Notes: generated by a model from the sequence alone, not told the origin. A stretch of DNA of 64,000 bases from Amorphochlora amoebiformis (GCA_054601695.1 BAAHQB010000003.1:248001-312000); one strand, 5' to 3'. Numbered from the stretch's first letter, positions 1-61,677 are shown. Numbers and translations: made by a program.

Positions 1-44
<44 letters not shown>

Positions 45-49
45 TATAA

Positions 50-114
50 GTACATTCTTTGTAGAGTTGATTTTATAGTAGATACAACGTGTGGACATAT
101 AGATACATAGATAT
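50..114 (-). repeat. Exon-edge copy of the SDR exon 251-326 (donor side)
   Basis: The stretch repeats the 3' part of exon 251-326, including ACAACGTGTGG and the GTAGAGTTGATTTTATAG segment, and the beginning of its intron. It lies downstream of the exon in gene direction and is separated from it by (TA)n. It differs from the exon by single-base changes. Confidence 0.75.
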
Positions 115-196
115 ATACCTATATACACACATATATATACATATATATATATAAATATATATATATAATATATATATATACAATTACATATATACA

Positions 197-240
<44 letters not shown>

Positions 241-250
241 TTATAAGTAC

Positions 251-2934
<2,684 letters not shown>

Positions 2935-3075
2935 CTAAGGAGAGAGATTAGAGAGAAGAAGAGGGGGGGGGGGGGAAGGGAGAAAGAAAGAAAAGAGAGA
3001 AAAGAGAATAGAGAGCAGAGAACAGAGAGACAGAGACAGAGAGACAGAGAACCGAGAGAATGGACGGCAAGAAAG
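2935..3075. repeat. GA-rich purine tract with a G run
   Basis: Plus strand is almost all purine, including a run of about ten G. On the minus strand it is a pyrimidine tract of more than 100 bases ending in CCTTAG at the acceptor of SDR exon 2905-2934, so it may serve as an oversized polypyrimidine tract. Confidence 0.8.
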
Positions 3076-3489
3076 AGAGGAGAGTGTGTTGAGTTTGTGA
3101 TTTGGTATTTGTTTTTCATATCACCAGTTTGAGACCAATGTATACATGTATGACCACTACAACCGATAGCGAAACGATCTCCATAGCTCTTCCTTATTCT
3201 ATGAAACACACAAGTATAAAGCATATACGATTGAATATCTGTGTATGTATATATCCCTGTGAACCCCATACATTCGAAAAATTCCGAAAAAATCGATGTT
3301 TTAACCACCCGAAGCCGATAAATAAAACCAATGGTCTCGAGTGTGCGCATCTACCCCTCCGATACTGCTTTACCACCTTCCGCCATCTCACTTATGTCCC
3401 CACAGTGCGTTGTCACGGAGATGTGTCATATATAAAGCTCCGTTGGATATTAAGTATGAGATATAACGATAGTCATGTTTTGATATAAA

Positions 3490-4189
3490 GTTATTAAGCA
3501 TGGCTCATATTTAGATATCTATTTTCAAGATGTTTTTATAATCAAAGTGGAGATATGGGGATATTCACACAAGTGCTGTTACTTGGGCTAACGTCACGCA
3601 GGTCACACAAGACTTCAGCTACATACCGTGACATAGCGCATAGTATACTCGGATGAGTCTTAATCCACCGAGCAAGCTTTTTGGTTGATTCCATCTAATT
3701 TCATGCATTTTTAAATGTCGGGCGAAAAAATCAGTATCCTAAAGTAGGATACCCCGGATAAGAGCAGGGTACCCGTTGCCATGGTGGCTGTCGGGCCGTC
3801 GTTCTAACCTTTCGCGCTCCGTGTCTATCAACCCTGTAAGAGGTAATCTCTCCCCTCCCCGTGGTTTCGGCCTAATATCAGACTCTCTGTGGGGCCCGGA
3901 CGGTGTTTTTTACCTTCCATACGATGTGTTTAAGGTCCCACGAGAGCCGACACTCCTTCACCGATTTGCGTGGATAGGCCAAATCAAATCAAGAAGGTGT
4001 GATCCTTATCCAGTAGACATACACAGGGTTCAAGAATCTAGAGCGTCACTGCTCCACATTTGTGAGCTTGAATTGATGTACCCAATACATATCTCAGGTC
4101 CGGCTGGCAACGTGTCCAAACCAACCAAAAGGCTTTCTTAAGGCTTTCTTCAAACTTATATCGAGCCCGTGTTGAGTGAACCGGGAAAA
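3490..4189. promoter_or_regulatory. Divergent upstream region between the SDR gene and the HMG-box gene
   Basis: Roughly 700 bases of balanced-composition sequence between the minus-strand SDR gene and the plus-strand HMG-box gene. No exon could be supported. A small perfect inverted repeat (GTATCCT/AGGATAC, about 3733-3751) sits in it. The frame open from 3776 to 4141 lacks an ATG start and shows no recognisable motif. The region probably holds both promoters and 5' UTRs; this is inferred from position only. Confidence 0.4.
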
Positions 4190-32712
<28,523 letters not shown>

Positions 32713-32784
32713 TTTTGTCACTCAGGATGACATGTGAAGAATCACCGACACTTGTTTGGGACACGGGCGGGACATTATTGAAAG
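32713..32784. promoter_or_regulatory. 72-bp divergent interval between aldo/keto reductase and PP2A B'' start codons
   Basis: The ATG at 32712 (minus) and the ATG at 32785 (plus) are separated by only 72 bases, so the two genes must share a bidirectional promoter or have 5' UTRs that overlap the neighbour. No TATA box is evident. The interval has balanced composition in contrast to the surrounding repeats. Confidence 0.6.
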
Positions 32785-33771
32785 ATGTCGGTCAACGGCC
32801 CGGACCAGCGGGCAAGAACCCTAAAATCATGCCTCTCCCAGTTCGCCAAGGCGATAGACGTGCGCACAATTGGGATGAACGAAAGACCTCCTCATAGTTC
32901 TATTGTTCGCGACCTAAAAACTCGCTACAATAAGGCCAGTGGGCCCCAGAGCATTCCAAGGTTTTATGCGACCGGCTCGGTGAGAATGGCAAAATTGGGG
33001 GCATTGTAACTTTGAATTGAATAATAGGATTACAGTTATGCTGCAAATAGTTTTGACTTTTTTGTTGTTTGTAGGCCAGGAGTGGAAGAAATAGAACATG
33101 GCTCTTTAAGGGGCATTCGTCCGCAGGCGAGAAACTCGAGGAGGGGTTAGGTGGAAAGACTTCGCGAACGGCCAAACTGAGGTTTGTATTGTATGAAGTA
33201 CAAAAAGGGTGGGCTAGACCAGGTCCAAGGGCGAGACTACGGCTAGGGAGGGTTAGGATTTGGGTTAGGTTAGATCGGAGTTGCAAAAGTTTCAGCATTG
33301 GTGCAGTTGGACTTGAGTTTGCTGGTGATGAGAAAAGCGTAATCATTTGATGCATTAGTTTTGTCGGGAAAGCGCTGAAGGATAGCCCCACCGATCAGGA
33401 TTTAGAAGACCTTCATCAGATTATTACGAAGTATATCAAGCAGATGGACGGGAGGTATGAAATCCCGGCCCGATTCGAGTAGAGGGAGGGGAGGTTGGTA
33501 GAGACATACATCACGATATATGTACATGTATACATGCACATAAACTTCAGGCCAGGCTGGCTGGATTACGACGATTTCTGTGAGGTTACATTCTATAACC
33601 CGAACCAAAAGCTGACATTCCTCTTGCCTTAGCCTATCCTAAACCTGACCTCATAAACAACCTCAGGTACGCAAGAAAGCATGCAAAAGATTATTTCCTT
33701 GCTTAGAAGCGAAGTTATTTATGCGGCTGCCGAAGGACTCTCTTGGGATGATTAAGGTTTGCGTTTTATAC

Positions 33772-33848
<77 letters not shown>

Positions 33849-33926
33849 TTATACATGTGTATATAGTTTTGTCATCTATATTTTTGTGTGTTTTCATAGA
33901 TATACACTTGTGTATAATGTGTATAC

Positions 33927-33959
<33 letters not shown>

Positions 33960-34039
33960 AAATATAATGTATGTGTATGTAATATTAAAACTAAATGTAT
34001 CATATATATATATATATATATATAAAGTTGAATTTCATT

Positions 34040-34070
<31 letters not shown>

Positions 34071-34077
34071 TCATATG

Positions 34078-34146
<69 letters not shown>

Positions 34147-35016
34147 TTACGAACAAAATGCATGTGCGAATCAACACACACGTTGAAACGCTTCAAAATA
34201 CACCCTCCCCAAAGGTCGACGCCCTCCTATACTATTTAAGCCGATATCTGGAAATCAAGATGGGATATCTAACCATCCTAGCCTCCTGTGCGGGAAACCG
34301 TACCGAAGCCCTTCCCCCTGGGGTGGTTTCCATAAGGTGATCTAACCCTACCACTCTATAAGTGTACACTAACTAGACAAGCACTAGCCCTAACCCGTTC
34401 CAGCTACCTAAACCCTTAAACAAACTAACCTGTAGCTCAATCTTAACCCGGTTCAAGGTGTTTGAAAGATCTGTTGAAGAAGGAGGCGGAAGAAATGCCT
34501 GATGTATGATCGAGCCCTCGAGAGAGAGAGATAGCGATAGAGGGAGAAAGGGAATGGAGAGAGCGAGGGAGAGCGAGAGGGAGAGAGAGCGAGAGAGGAA
34601 GCAGCGAGGGAGGGGGAGGAAGAGCAAGAGAGGAAGCAGCGAGACAGATATAGAAAGTGGGAGATCTTTTCTCTAAATCAAAAAACCATGGCAGGTAGGA
34701 ATAGAAAACTGTTTATTATGTCAGCTCTGACGAAGTGATTATTTCATAGGTGAGGACAACGAATATGCTTCTTGCTGAGGTCTTTGCTACTACTTCATCT
34801 AGAAAGGTGTATGTACTCATTCATGCATGTATGTACTAATTCATACATATGCATTGATGTATTACATGTATATATGTGTGTTTTTATATATGTACATGCT
34901 TACACATTTATGATAAAAATCACATATGACACATATGTATACGGGTACGTGTATATGTATGTGTATATATATATGTGTATGTATATATATATATATATAT
35001 ATAAATGTATATATAG

Positions 35017-35090
<74 letters not shown>

Positions 35091-35541
35091 ATATTAATAT
35101 ATATATATATATATATATTTATATTTTTTTTTTTTTATATTATATATAAATATAATATACATACATATACATCCCCACAAACAATGATTAAACACCTAGA
35201 CCAAACCCTAATCCACCTCGAAAACTACTTGGCATTCTTTCTCACCCTAACCCGTCCCGTGCTCCTAACAACCAGTTAACTCCTTTTCTTAACCTCTCGT
35301 TGTTTTGGATCATAACCTCCTCCAAAACCACTACCAGTCTGCATTTCTTTTCGTATCATAACCTCTTTGGCAGTTGCTAGTTTGCGGATCATAACCTCTT
35401 CCACAATTTTCAGTTTGCATTCTTTCTGGACCCACACCGCACGGGAATGGTGGCGGTACGGAGACTGGTATCAAGTCGTCACTACGCGCACTATAATGAT
35501 ACGAAAGCTAGAGGGTTGCTACCAGAGGTTGTGTGTGTATG

Positions 35542-35588
<47 letters not shown>

Positions 35589-35862
35589 ATATATATATAT
35601 TGTATATGTATGTATTGAATATAAACATACATATAAACATAGAGTAGACATGTATAAATATATCTTTACATATATATATATATATATATATATAGATATA
35701 TTTACTTATATATATATATATATATATTATAAACGTATTCAGAATGAGAGACCAGACCTATCCGATACCCCTGATTACGACCCAACCCAATGGTTTGAAC
35801 CAAAAACGGCCCTTAAACTATATGGAGTATTCGTCAAGGTGAATATGTTTATATGTATACAG

Positions 35863-35895
<33 letters not shown>

Positions 35896-36085
35896 TAGTA
35901 GTTTTGAACATAGATATACATGTATATATATATATATATATACATATGTATATATATATATATATTTCTACCGAATGGTTTGAATTAAATTCAACCATTT
36001 TTCTATATCTAGTATTCGTCAAGGTAATGTATTTATGTAAGCGCTTTAATATATCCATGTAAGAATATAAATGTGTGTATATATT

Positions 36086-36150
<65 letters not shown>

Positions 36151-36166
36151 TAATATGCATATATAC

Positions 36167-36205
<39 letters not shown>

Positions 36206-36272
36206 ATGTATATATACACATAAATATATATATATATATATACATATATATTATATACACATATAGATACAC

Positions 36273-36323
<51 letters not shown>

Positions 36324-36399
36324 CATACATACCATATCTTTTAAGATAAATATATATATATATAATATATATGTAAGAAAATGCACAAATGTAGTATAT

Positions 36400-36461
<62 letters not shown>

Positions 36462-36603
36462 ATATATATATATATATATGTAAATATATATATATAATTC
36501 TGATAGTTGGATGTGAGGAGGGCTAACCAGCTGAGAAAGGAAGAGTTTGCTAAGTGGAATCAAGGGTATATATATTATATATATATATATATATAATACA
36601 CAC

Positions 36604-36637
<34 letters not shown>

Positions 36638-36666
36638 CCATGTATCATATATATATACATATATAT

Positions 36667-36700
<34 letters not shown>

Positions 36701-36789
36701 TATACTAATTATGTTCTATAAACTGGAAAACATGAGTCACGCACATTATCTTCATGAAGATGTATTGTTTTCTCAGTATATATGTATTC

Positions 36790-36871
<82 letters not shown>

Positions 36872-36925
36872 GTATATATTTGTGTGAAAATAATATATGC
36901 TATACAACGTATTTGTATGTATTCA

Positions 36926-36968
<43 letters not shown>

Positions 36969-37061
36969 TATATATATATATACATATATATTATATATAT
37001 ATATATGATAATGACATAGGTCTCTCACAAAATTGTTTGTGGATCAGCTTTGGCAGGTATA

Positions 37062-37093
<32 letters not shown>

Positions 37094-37173
37094 GCCTGTG
37101 TGTGTATGTATAAAGTATTCTATACTTACATATATAATAAAGATATTCTCTACCTCTTAATAATATATTATAG

Positions 37174-37243
<70 letters not shown>

Positions 37244-37335
37244 ATTACATATATATATATATGTATATATAATGCGCATATATATATATATATGTGAATA
37301 CATATAATATATATACATATATATGTGTATGTATG

Positions 37336-37374
<39 letters not shown>

Positions 37375-37405
37375 GGTGAATTCATATCTAAAATAATGTA
37401 TACTT

Positions 37406-37455
<50 letters not shown>

Positions 37456-37673
37456 GTATATATATACATATGTACACGTATATATATGTAGATATATAAA
37501 TAACATATCTAAATATGTATAATCTCGAAGGTGATTGATATGTGCACTCGGATATATAGATATAACATGTATCAATATATATATCTCGTAGGTGGTTGAT
37601 ATGCCTCCGAGTAGGCTAAAGGGAATCGAAGGAGAAAAAGAGATGGATTTTCAGACGTATTTAGGTCATATTC

Positions 37674-37754
<81 letters not shown>

Positions 37755-37823
37755 GTTTATATATATACCAAAAAAATTGTAACCTACAAATTTAATATAT
37801 ATATATATATATATATTACATAC

Positions 37824-37857
<34 letters not shown>

Positions 37858-37933
37858 GGCAGATTTCGCCCTTGCTATTAGTCATCGCTTCTTAGAAGAT
37901 GGCTTACGGTATGTTTCGAATTCATTTTTACAA

Positions 37934-37973
<40 letters not shown>

Positions 37974-38014
37974 TTATATGTATATATAAAAAAGTATATA
38001 ATACGTGTACATAC

Positions 38015-38068
<54 letters not shown>

Positions 38069-38184
38069 ATATATATGTACTATGGATGTACATATATGCA
38101 TATATTCTTTCTATATGCATATTCAAATATAATGAGCTTGTGCATACTGTTTGGATATAGATTCGATATTTGTGTACATCAATA

Positions 38185-38239
<55 letters not shown>

Positions 38240-38323
38240 TATTGTCAGATATATCTGGCGAATTCTAGATGTGGAGGAATTCGGCTTTCTCGGAAGATTT
38301 CATGTACGTCGTCTTATGGATAG

Positions 38324-38361
<38 letters not shown>

Positions 38362-39257
38362 TATAATATATATAATATATATATATATATATATAATATA
38401 TATATAATATATATAATATATATACTTATATATGTAATGTAGTGGTTAAGTATAAGGAGCAAGGAAGAAACTTCAAAGATATAAAATGAATATATATGTA
38501 TATACATATATATATATATATATATAATACATATACATATATATATATATATAATATATGTGTATATATATATATTGTTAGTGTAGGTATAGTAGATAGT
38601 AGTCCACATTCTAATTCAAGTCCGTGTGAATTATAATTAATTTTGTTCTCAATAATTCAGAAAGATACATGCGGTCATGCGTGCTTACGTGTTGGTCCCG
38701 TGAGGTCATGTGACCGTGACATGGCGTGACGTCACGTTGTGTCACGGTACATCTGAAAACCCGGTACTACCGGGTACTACTCGGCATTATTCGTCCTACC
38801 CGATACTATAATCTCCGAGCAATCTCCGTGATTTCCAGCGATCTCCAGGTATCTGTAGTATACGTACGGCTGTACTTGAACACGCTATCGATATCTACTC
38901 TTCGAGCCGCATCTATCTATGCTATCTATATTATTGCTTTTAACAATATTATATATATATACATATATATATGTATATAATATATATATATATGTATATA
39001 TATATATATGTACATATATGTGTAGATGTATACCACGCTATTACTAAAGAAGAGGCTGCACAACATGTATGTAGTTATGTAACATATATACACGTATATT
39101 ATACAATATATATATATATATATATATATTATATTTGTATATATGTGTTAATATGTATATATACATAGTGTCGTGGACAAGCTCAAGGAGCAAGGAAGAC
39201 ATTTCCAGGAGAAGAAAACAGACCTAGTTCAAGAAATCTTTGACATGGTTATATATG

Positions 39258-39304
<47 letters not shown>

Positions 39305-39364
39305 GAAAAAAGACCTAGTTCAAGAAATCTTTGACATGGTTATATATATATATATATATAATAT

Positions 39365-39412
<48 letters not shown>

Positions 39413-39592
39413 AATATATATATATATATATATATATAGAGTTAGAGAGAAGAAAACAGACCTAGTTCAAGAAATCATTGGCATGATTATATATATATAT
39501 ATATATGTATGTATATATATAATAGATATATATATATAGAGAGAGAAGAAAACAGACCTAGTTCAAGAAATCTTTGACATGGTTATATATGC

Positions 39593-39624
<32 letters not shown>

Positions 39625-39712
39625 TATATAGAGAGAGAGAAGAAGACAGACCTACTTCAAGAAATCTTTGACATGGTTATATATGCTCATATATATACAT
39701 ATAAATATATAT

Positions 39713-39745
<33 letters not shown>

Positions 39746-39826
39746 GTATATAATATATATATATATATATATATAGAAGAAAACAGACCTAGTTCAAGAA
39801 ATCTTTGACATGGTTCTATGCATGTT

Positions 39827-39871
<45 letters not shown>

Positions 39872-39933
39872 GAAAATAGACCTAGTTCAAGAAATCTTTG
39901 ACATGGTTCTATGTATATGTATTTATACATATA

Positions 39934-39997
<64 letters not shown>

Positions 39998-40190
39998 TAT
40001 GTAATATATATATATATATATATATATCTAAAATACATATATAAAAATATACGTATAAATATCTTATGTATTGATGATGCATAAGGCTCGACCGAAGGAC
40101 CCGAATAAGATTGAGTTTGGAGATCTTCTGAGATCCCAGCAGGTTGCATTATGTATATGTATATATTTTGATATTGTATATATACATATT

Positions 40191-40233
<43 letters not shown>

Positions 40234-40416
40234 GTGTATATATATATATATATAAATGTATTTACATATTGAACAATACAAATATATACATATTTATATG
40301 TAATATATATACATATATACATGTATTTACAATTTTACATATTGAACAATATAACATTTAATATATAATACTATTATATATGTATATATATTATATATAT
40401 ATATATATGTGTACAT

Positions 40417-40472
<56 letters not shown>

Positions 40473-40695
40473 TATTTATGTATATATATACATATATATA
40501 TATATATATTTTCACTATATATTTATATATTTAGATATACATATATATATATATATATATGTAAAATGTATAGATATAAATGCAAAGGTAATGTCTAAAT
40601 TACTCCAGGGTGGACTCATTGTATCCATAATGATCGACTCGAAAAAATTCTGGCAGTACGAGCACCGAGAGCAGATTCTTGCTGGCCAACGGTAG
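32785..40695 (+). CDS. PPP2R3C: PP2A B'' regulatory subunit, PPP2R3C/TON2 type (18 exons, 489 aa)
   Basis: Exons 32785-32979, 33075-33181, 33359-33454, 33551-33584, 33667-33756, 34215-34336, 34458-34503, 34750-34806, 35414-35527, 35743-35838, 36507-36565, 37020-37056, 37592-37664, 37863-37908, 38249-38323, 39169-39247, 40086-40142 and 40609-40695 (TAG). Phases agree throughout; the total is 1470 nt. Colinear family motifs: [33 protein letters not shown] (about 250), [77 protein letters not shown] and [18 protein letters not shown] at the C-terminus. The length fits PPP2R3C (about 450) and TON2 (about 480). The family recruits the PP2A scaffold/catalytic core to substrates and acts in centrosome or cortical microtubule organisation. 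EF-hand acidic ligands appear largely lost. The first introns are 80-180 bp; later ones are (TA)n-inflated. Confidence 0.92.
35965..36028 (+). repeat. Degenerate exon-edge copy of PP2A exon 35743-35838
   Basis: ACCGAATGGTTTGAATTAAA through GTATTCGTCAAGGTAATG parallels CCCAATGGTTTGAACCAAAA through GTATTCGTCAAGGTGAAT at the exon end. It retains an intact AAG/GT donor. It is more diverged than most other copies, so it is presumably older. Confidence 0.8.
37520..37553 (+). repeat. Acceptor-side copy of PP2A exon 37592-37664
   Basis: ATCTCGAAGGTGATTGATAT matches ATCTCGTAGGTGGTTGATAT across the acceptor and exon start. It is upstream of the real exon by about 65 bases. Confidence 0.7.
38438..38486 (+). 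repeat. Diverged upstream copy of PP2A exon 39169-39247
   Basis: GTAGTGGTTAAGTATAAGGA and GCAAGGAAGAAACTTCAAAG parallel the true exon start ([12 protein letters not shown] against [12 protein letters not shown]). It is about 730 bases upstream, on the other side of the dispersed element at 38.6 kb. Confidence 0.75.
38590..38946 (+). repeat. Dispersed intronic element with tRNA-like head, copy 2
   Basis: Same family as the 49.0 and 57.5 kb copies, sense to the PP2A gene, in intron 38324-39168. The head GTTAGTGTAGGTATAGTAGA is a degenerate version of the tRNA-like A-box segment. The body has GACATGGCGTGACGTCACG, GGTACTACCGGGTACTACTC and ATCTCCGAGCAATCTCC; the end has GCATCTATCTATGCTATCTA. Confidence 0.8.
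39290..39910 (+). repeat. Six tandem exon-edge copies of PP2A exon 39169-39247
   Basis: The exon end (AAGAAAACAGACCTAGTTCA, AGAAATCTTTGACATG and the GTTATA donor) is repeated near 39303, 39450, 39547, 39643, 39777 and 39873. (TA)n, (GA)n and (AAT)n lie between units. Most copies keep the GT donor; the 39450 copy has ATGATTA instead. Seven versions of one 5' splice site therefore lie within 750 bases. Confidence 0.95.
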
Positions 40696-41625
40696 CTGTA
40701 GGTATGTATAGATCAAAAGCCTCAGTCATAGACTTAGTCACTAGAGTATAGAGACTACAGAGTCAGTGGGCGATTTAGAATGGTTAATTTATCGATATAT
40801 ATACTAGATCTAGTGTATATCCGATAAATACTATAGTCTAGATAGTCTCTCTAGATAGATGCAGTCTAGTGGCTAGAGACTATAGAGACTAGAGACTAGA
40901 GAGAGAGGGGTACGTCTACTTCTAGTACTTAGGTCTACTCTAGTCTACTCTTTCAGTCTCTAGATATCGACTCTCTCTCCTAGCTCTCTACTAGCTCTAG
41001 TCTCTAGACAGACTCTAGCTAGTCCAAGACTCTACTACTGGTACTAGTGGTACTACTCATGAGTACTACCACTAGTACTCAAGGTACTAGTAGAGCTCAT
41101 CTCGAGTACTCTGTAGTTCAAAATGTAGTGGATTATATCCGAATGATTTAGAAATTAAATTTAACAAAACGCTTAACTAGCTTAAGTAGAATTGTGCGTC
41201 GTGATCGTGATCGATGTTAAGCGGTTGATCCCATGATCATGATTCTCTAGACTAGGTTCGATTTTCGTATCCCCGGTCAAATCATTTACGCGTCTGTATT
41301 ATCCGATTGGAATTCTTGTAGGCCGGAGATGTTTCCGAGAGTCGTTTCGTGATTCCTTTTTCCCCTCGAGGATCTTTCTGTCGAAGATCCACCTATTGCC
41401 TACCGTTAGTAGAGCCCAATGTGTCCTTGAAGCTGACAGTTTTTGGTGTGCTTGGCATTGTCGAGTTCGTGCAGGGGGTGGCATCGTAAATCACCCTGAA
41501 GGATGATGCTCGAGCCCATTCCCATGGACGCCGGTGACGAGCCAATGGCGTTAGGCTGAAGGACAGGAGGAGGGGCGTATGGAATATGCAGGAGTCGACT
41601 TTGGAAGTAGGTAGCTGGCTTGAGT
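40696..41625. other. Intergenic region between convergent PP2A B'' and the 102-aa protein gene
   Basis: From about 40720 to 41110 the sequence is dominated by CTAG, AGACT, AGTCT and TACTAGTACT words, a cryptically simple composition shared with 8305-8500 in the other convergent interval. 41110-41625 is balanced and contains the presumed 3' UTR of the minus-strand gene. Minus-strand frames at 41299-41639 have no motif or splice support. Confidence 0.5.
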
Positions 41626-42044
41626 TCACGAGGAAACATTTGCTTCGTCTATCAGTCGCAGCAGCAGCTGATCGATAATATCCAAGAACACCTCCACATC
41701 TCCCAGTCTGTCCAACGTCAACGAGTATGACATCTGATATCCATTGACAGTCATATTTTCACAGCATTTTTTTTGAATCGACTGTTTCTTACCTCCAACC
41801 TGTCTTCGAATATGATAAGCGACGGCCGCATGCCCAGAAGAGACAGTATGCAGGCTGCTCTCAGAACGAGAGCAATTGCGACGACTCCCCTGTCAGACAG
41901 CATCTGGTAAAACGAGTATTAGCCATCACAATATTCCACAAGCCGATTACTTACGGGGATCAAAAACGTGTGTGACCAGTCCAATGGGGTTCTTGCACAA
42001 GTTGCAAGTCTCTCGAGCACATCGTCATTGTATTGTCTGCTCAT
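41626..42044 (-). CDS. Unrecognised 102-aa protein (3 exons)
   Basis: Exons 41955-42044, 41793-41903 and 41626-41733 (TGA); introns are only 51 and 59 bp with strong GTAAGT and GTAAGA donors, and both are phase 0. The start is ATG 42044, preceded in frame by a TAG. The product begins MSRQYNDDVLERLA and has a central hydrophobic segment (VVAIALVLRAACILSLLG). It ends with an amphipathic, Leu-rich stretch (LGDVEVFLDIIDQLLLRL). I do not recognise the family. The leucine-rich helices suggest a helical or membrane-associated subunit, but that is only inference. It could also be the C-terminal part of a longer protein with upstream exons I missed. Confidence 0.6.
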
Positions 42045-59882
<17,838 letters not shown>

Positions 59883-60090
59883 CCTCAACCTAATCCGCTC
59901 TAAAGCGAAAACCACACCCCTCACCTTACCCATTTTAATGCATTCTCAGACGTATACGTAGTCCTAAAAAAGAAGTGAAACTCTTCAAAAAGGGTTCGGA
60001 TAATCTCGACCACGATCACCCTCTCTCTTGGCTTTCATCCTTCCTATCTTACGTCTTGTTTTTCTCTTGAGAATCTCCAGTCCTCTCCGT

Positions 60091-60380
60091 GTTTCTCCGT
60101 CTCCCTTCCTGCAGCTACTGTTTCTCTTCTTCCACTTTAATTAGCTCTACGCTGACCCCAGCCCTTACAATATTGACGCCTCACCCTCTCTGTTTGTTAT
60201 AAATAAAGTGTAGCTGTTTCTTTCTCCAATCTCTTCCTGTTTCTTTATCTCCCTTCATGTCAGCTACTGTTTCTCTTTTCAGCTGCAATTGGCTGTACCA
60301 TTGACCTCATCCCAGCCCTAATATGATTAACGCCTCACCTCACCCTCTCTATTTCTTATTAATAAAGTGTAGCTATTCCT
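60091..60380 (+). repeat. Tandem duplication carrying two AATAAA signals downstream of the ankyrin gene
   Basis: Two units of about 150 bases (from about 60091 and about 60239) share CAGCTACTGTTTCTCTT, CCCAGCCCT, ACGCCTCACC and AATAAAGTGTAGCT. Perfect AATAAA hexamers lie at 60202-60207 and 60361-60366. They are the only convincing poly(A) signals between the ankyrin stop at 59882 and the next gene. Confidence 0.8.
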
Positions 60381-60412
60381 GGCCTGTTTTGAAACATATT
60401 CTAACTATTTAG

Positions 60413-60583
60413 TTGAAGAGAGAGATGACGGGGAGTTAGATTATATGGGGCTTGAATCCAGGTATTTGAAGTGTGTTGTGAAATTCGATTTTACATGTTC
60501 GCACATACAGACATATATATATATATATATATAGATATACATATAAAATGTTAAAATACTATTCATATATATATATATATATG

Positions 60584-60619
<36 letters not shown>

Positions 60620-60670
60620 GTAATAATAGTAATAATAATAATTATAATAATATATATATATATATATATG

Positions 60671-60762
<92 letters not shown>

Positions 60763-60782
60763 CACTATATATACACACATAT

Positions 60783-60825
<43 letters not shown>

Positions 60826-61278
60826 TATATATATATATATATATATACATATACACACATACATGCATGAATATGTGCATATCTACATGTATTTTTATAT
60901 ATGCAGTATACGTATTATTTGTGTAATACACACATGCACTTAATGCGCACATGTACATACATCATATTCATATACATATACATATATATATACACACACA
61001 CATATATATATATATATATACATATATGTATATAATGTACACACATATATATACATACACATACATACACACATACATACACATATGCTCATTCTTTTAA
61101 ATCAATGAATATGTAATTAATTGATGAATAATTAATTATTCATTGGTAGGGAAAAAGGAAGATCTAGATATGATTTGAATGGTCCCTCGATTGCGTCCGA
61201 GGGAGGACCCTCTTTACTCGATCAGGTGGCTATTATACGTAGTGTAGAACGGTTAATGTAGATACATATGATCTAAAT

Positions 61279-61314
<36 letters not shown>

Positions 61315-61320
61315 GCATCA

Positions 61321-61372
<52 letters not shown>

Positions 61373-61582
61373 CATATACATACATGTATTATATGCACAT
61401 CTACATGTATATATATATATATATACATGTATATATATATATATATACATTGTATTCATAGTATATATATATGTATAATATATTATATATATATATATAT
61501 ATATTTATTTATATGTATATAAGGTAGATGCATCAAATGTTTTATATTCACACACTGAATATTCGCAAGTATATAATATATT

Positions 61583-61617
<35 letters not shown>

Positions 61618-61637
61618 TTACATATATATACAGTGTT

Positions 61638-61677
<40 letters not shown>

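Noticed and set aside
3776-4141. 121-aa plus-strand open frame upstream of the HMG-box gene
   Set aside because: It starts at a TTG, and its only nearby ATG gives an 8-codon frame. No motif or splice connection was found.
36715-36780. Possible PP2A exon ([14 protein letters not shown])
   Set aside because: Exons 36507-36565 and 37020-37056 join in phase and match the family without a gap.
39024-39066. Candidate PP2A exon reading [13 protein letters not shown] before GTATGT
   Set aside because: Its phase does not fit the exon at 38249-38323, which joins directly and in phase to 39169-39247 with the expected family spacing.
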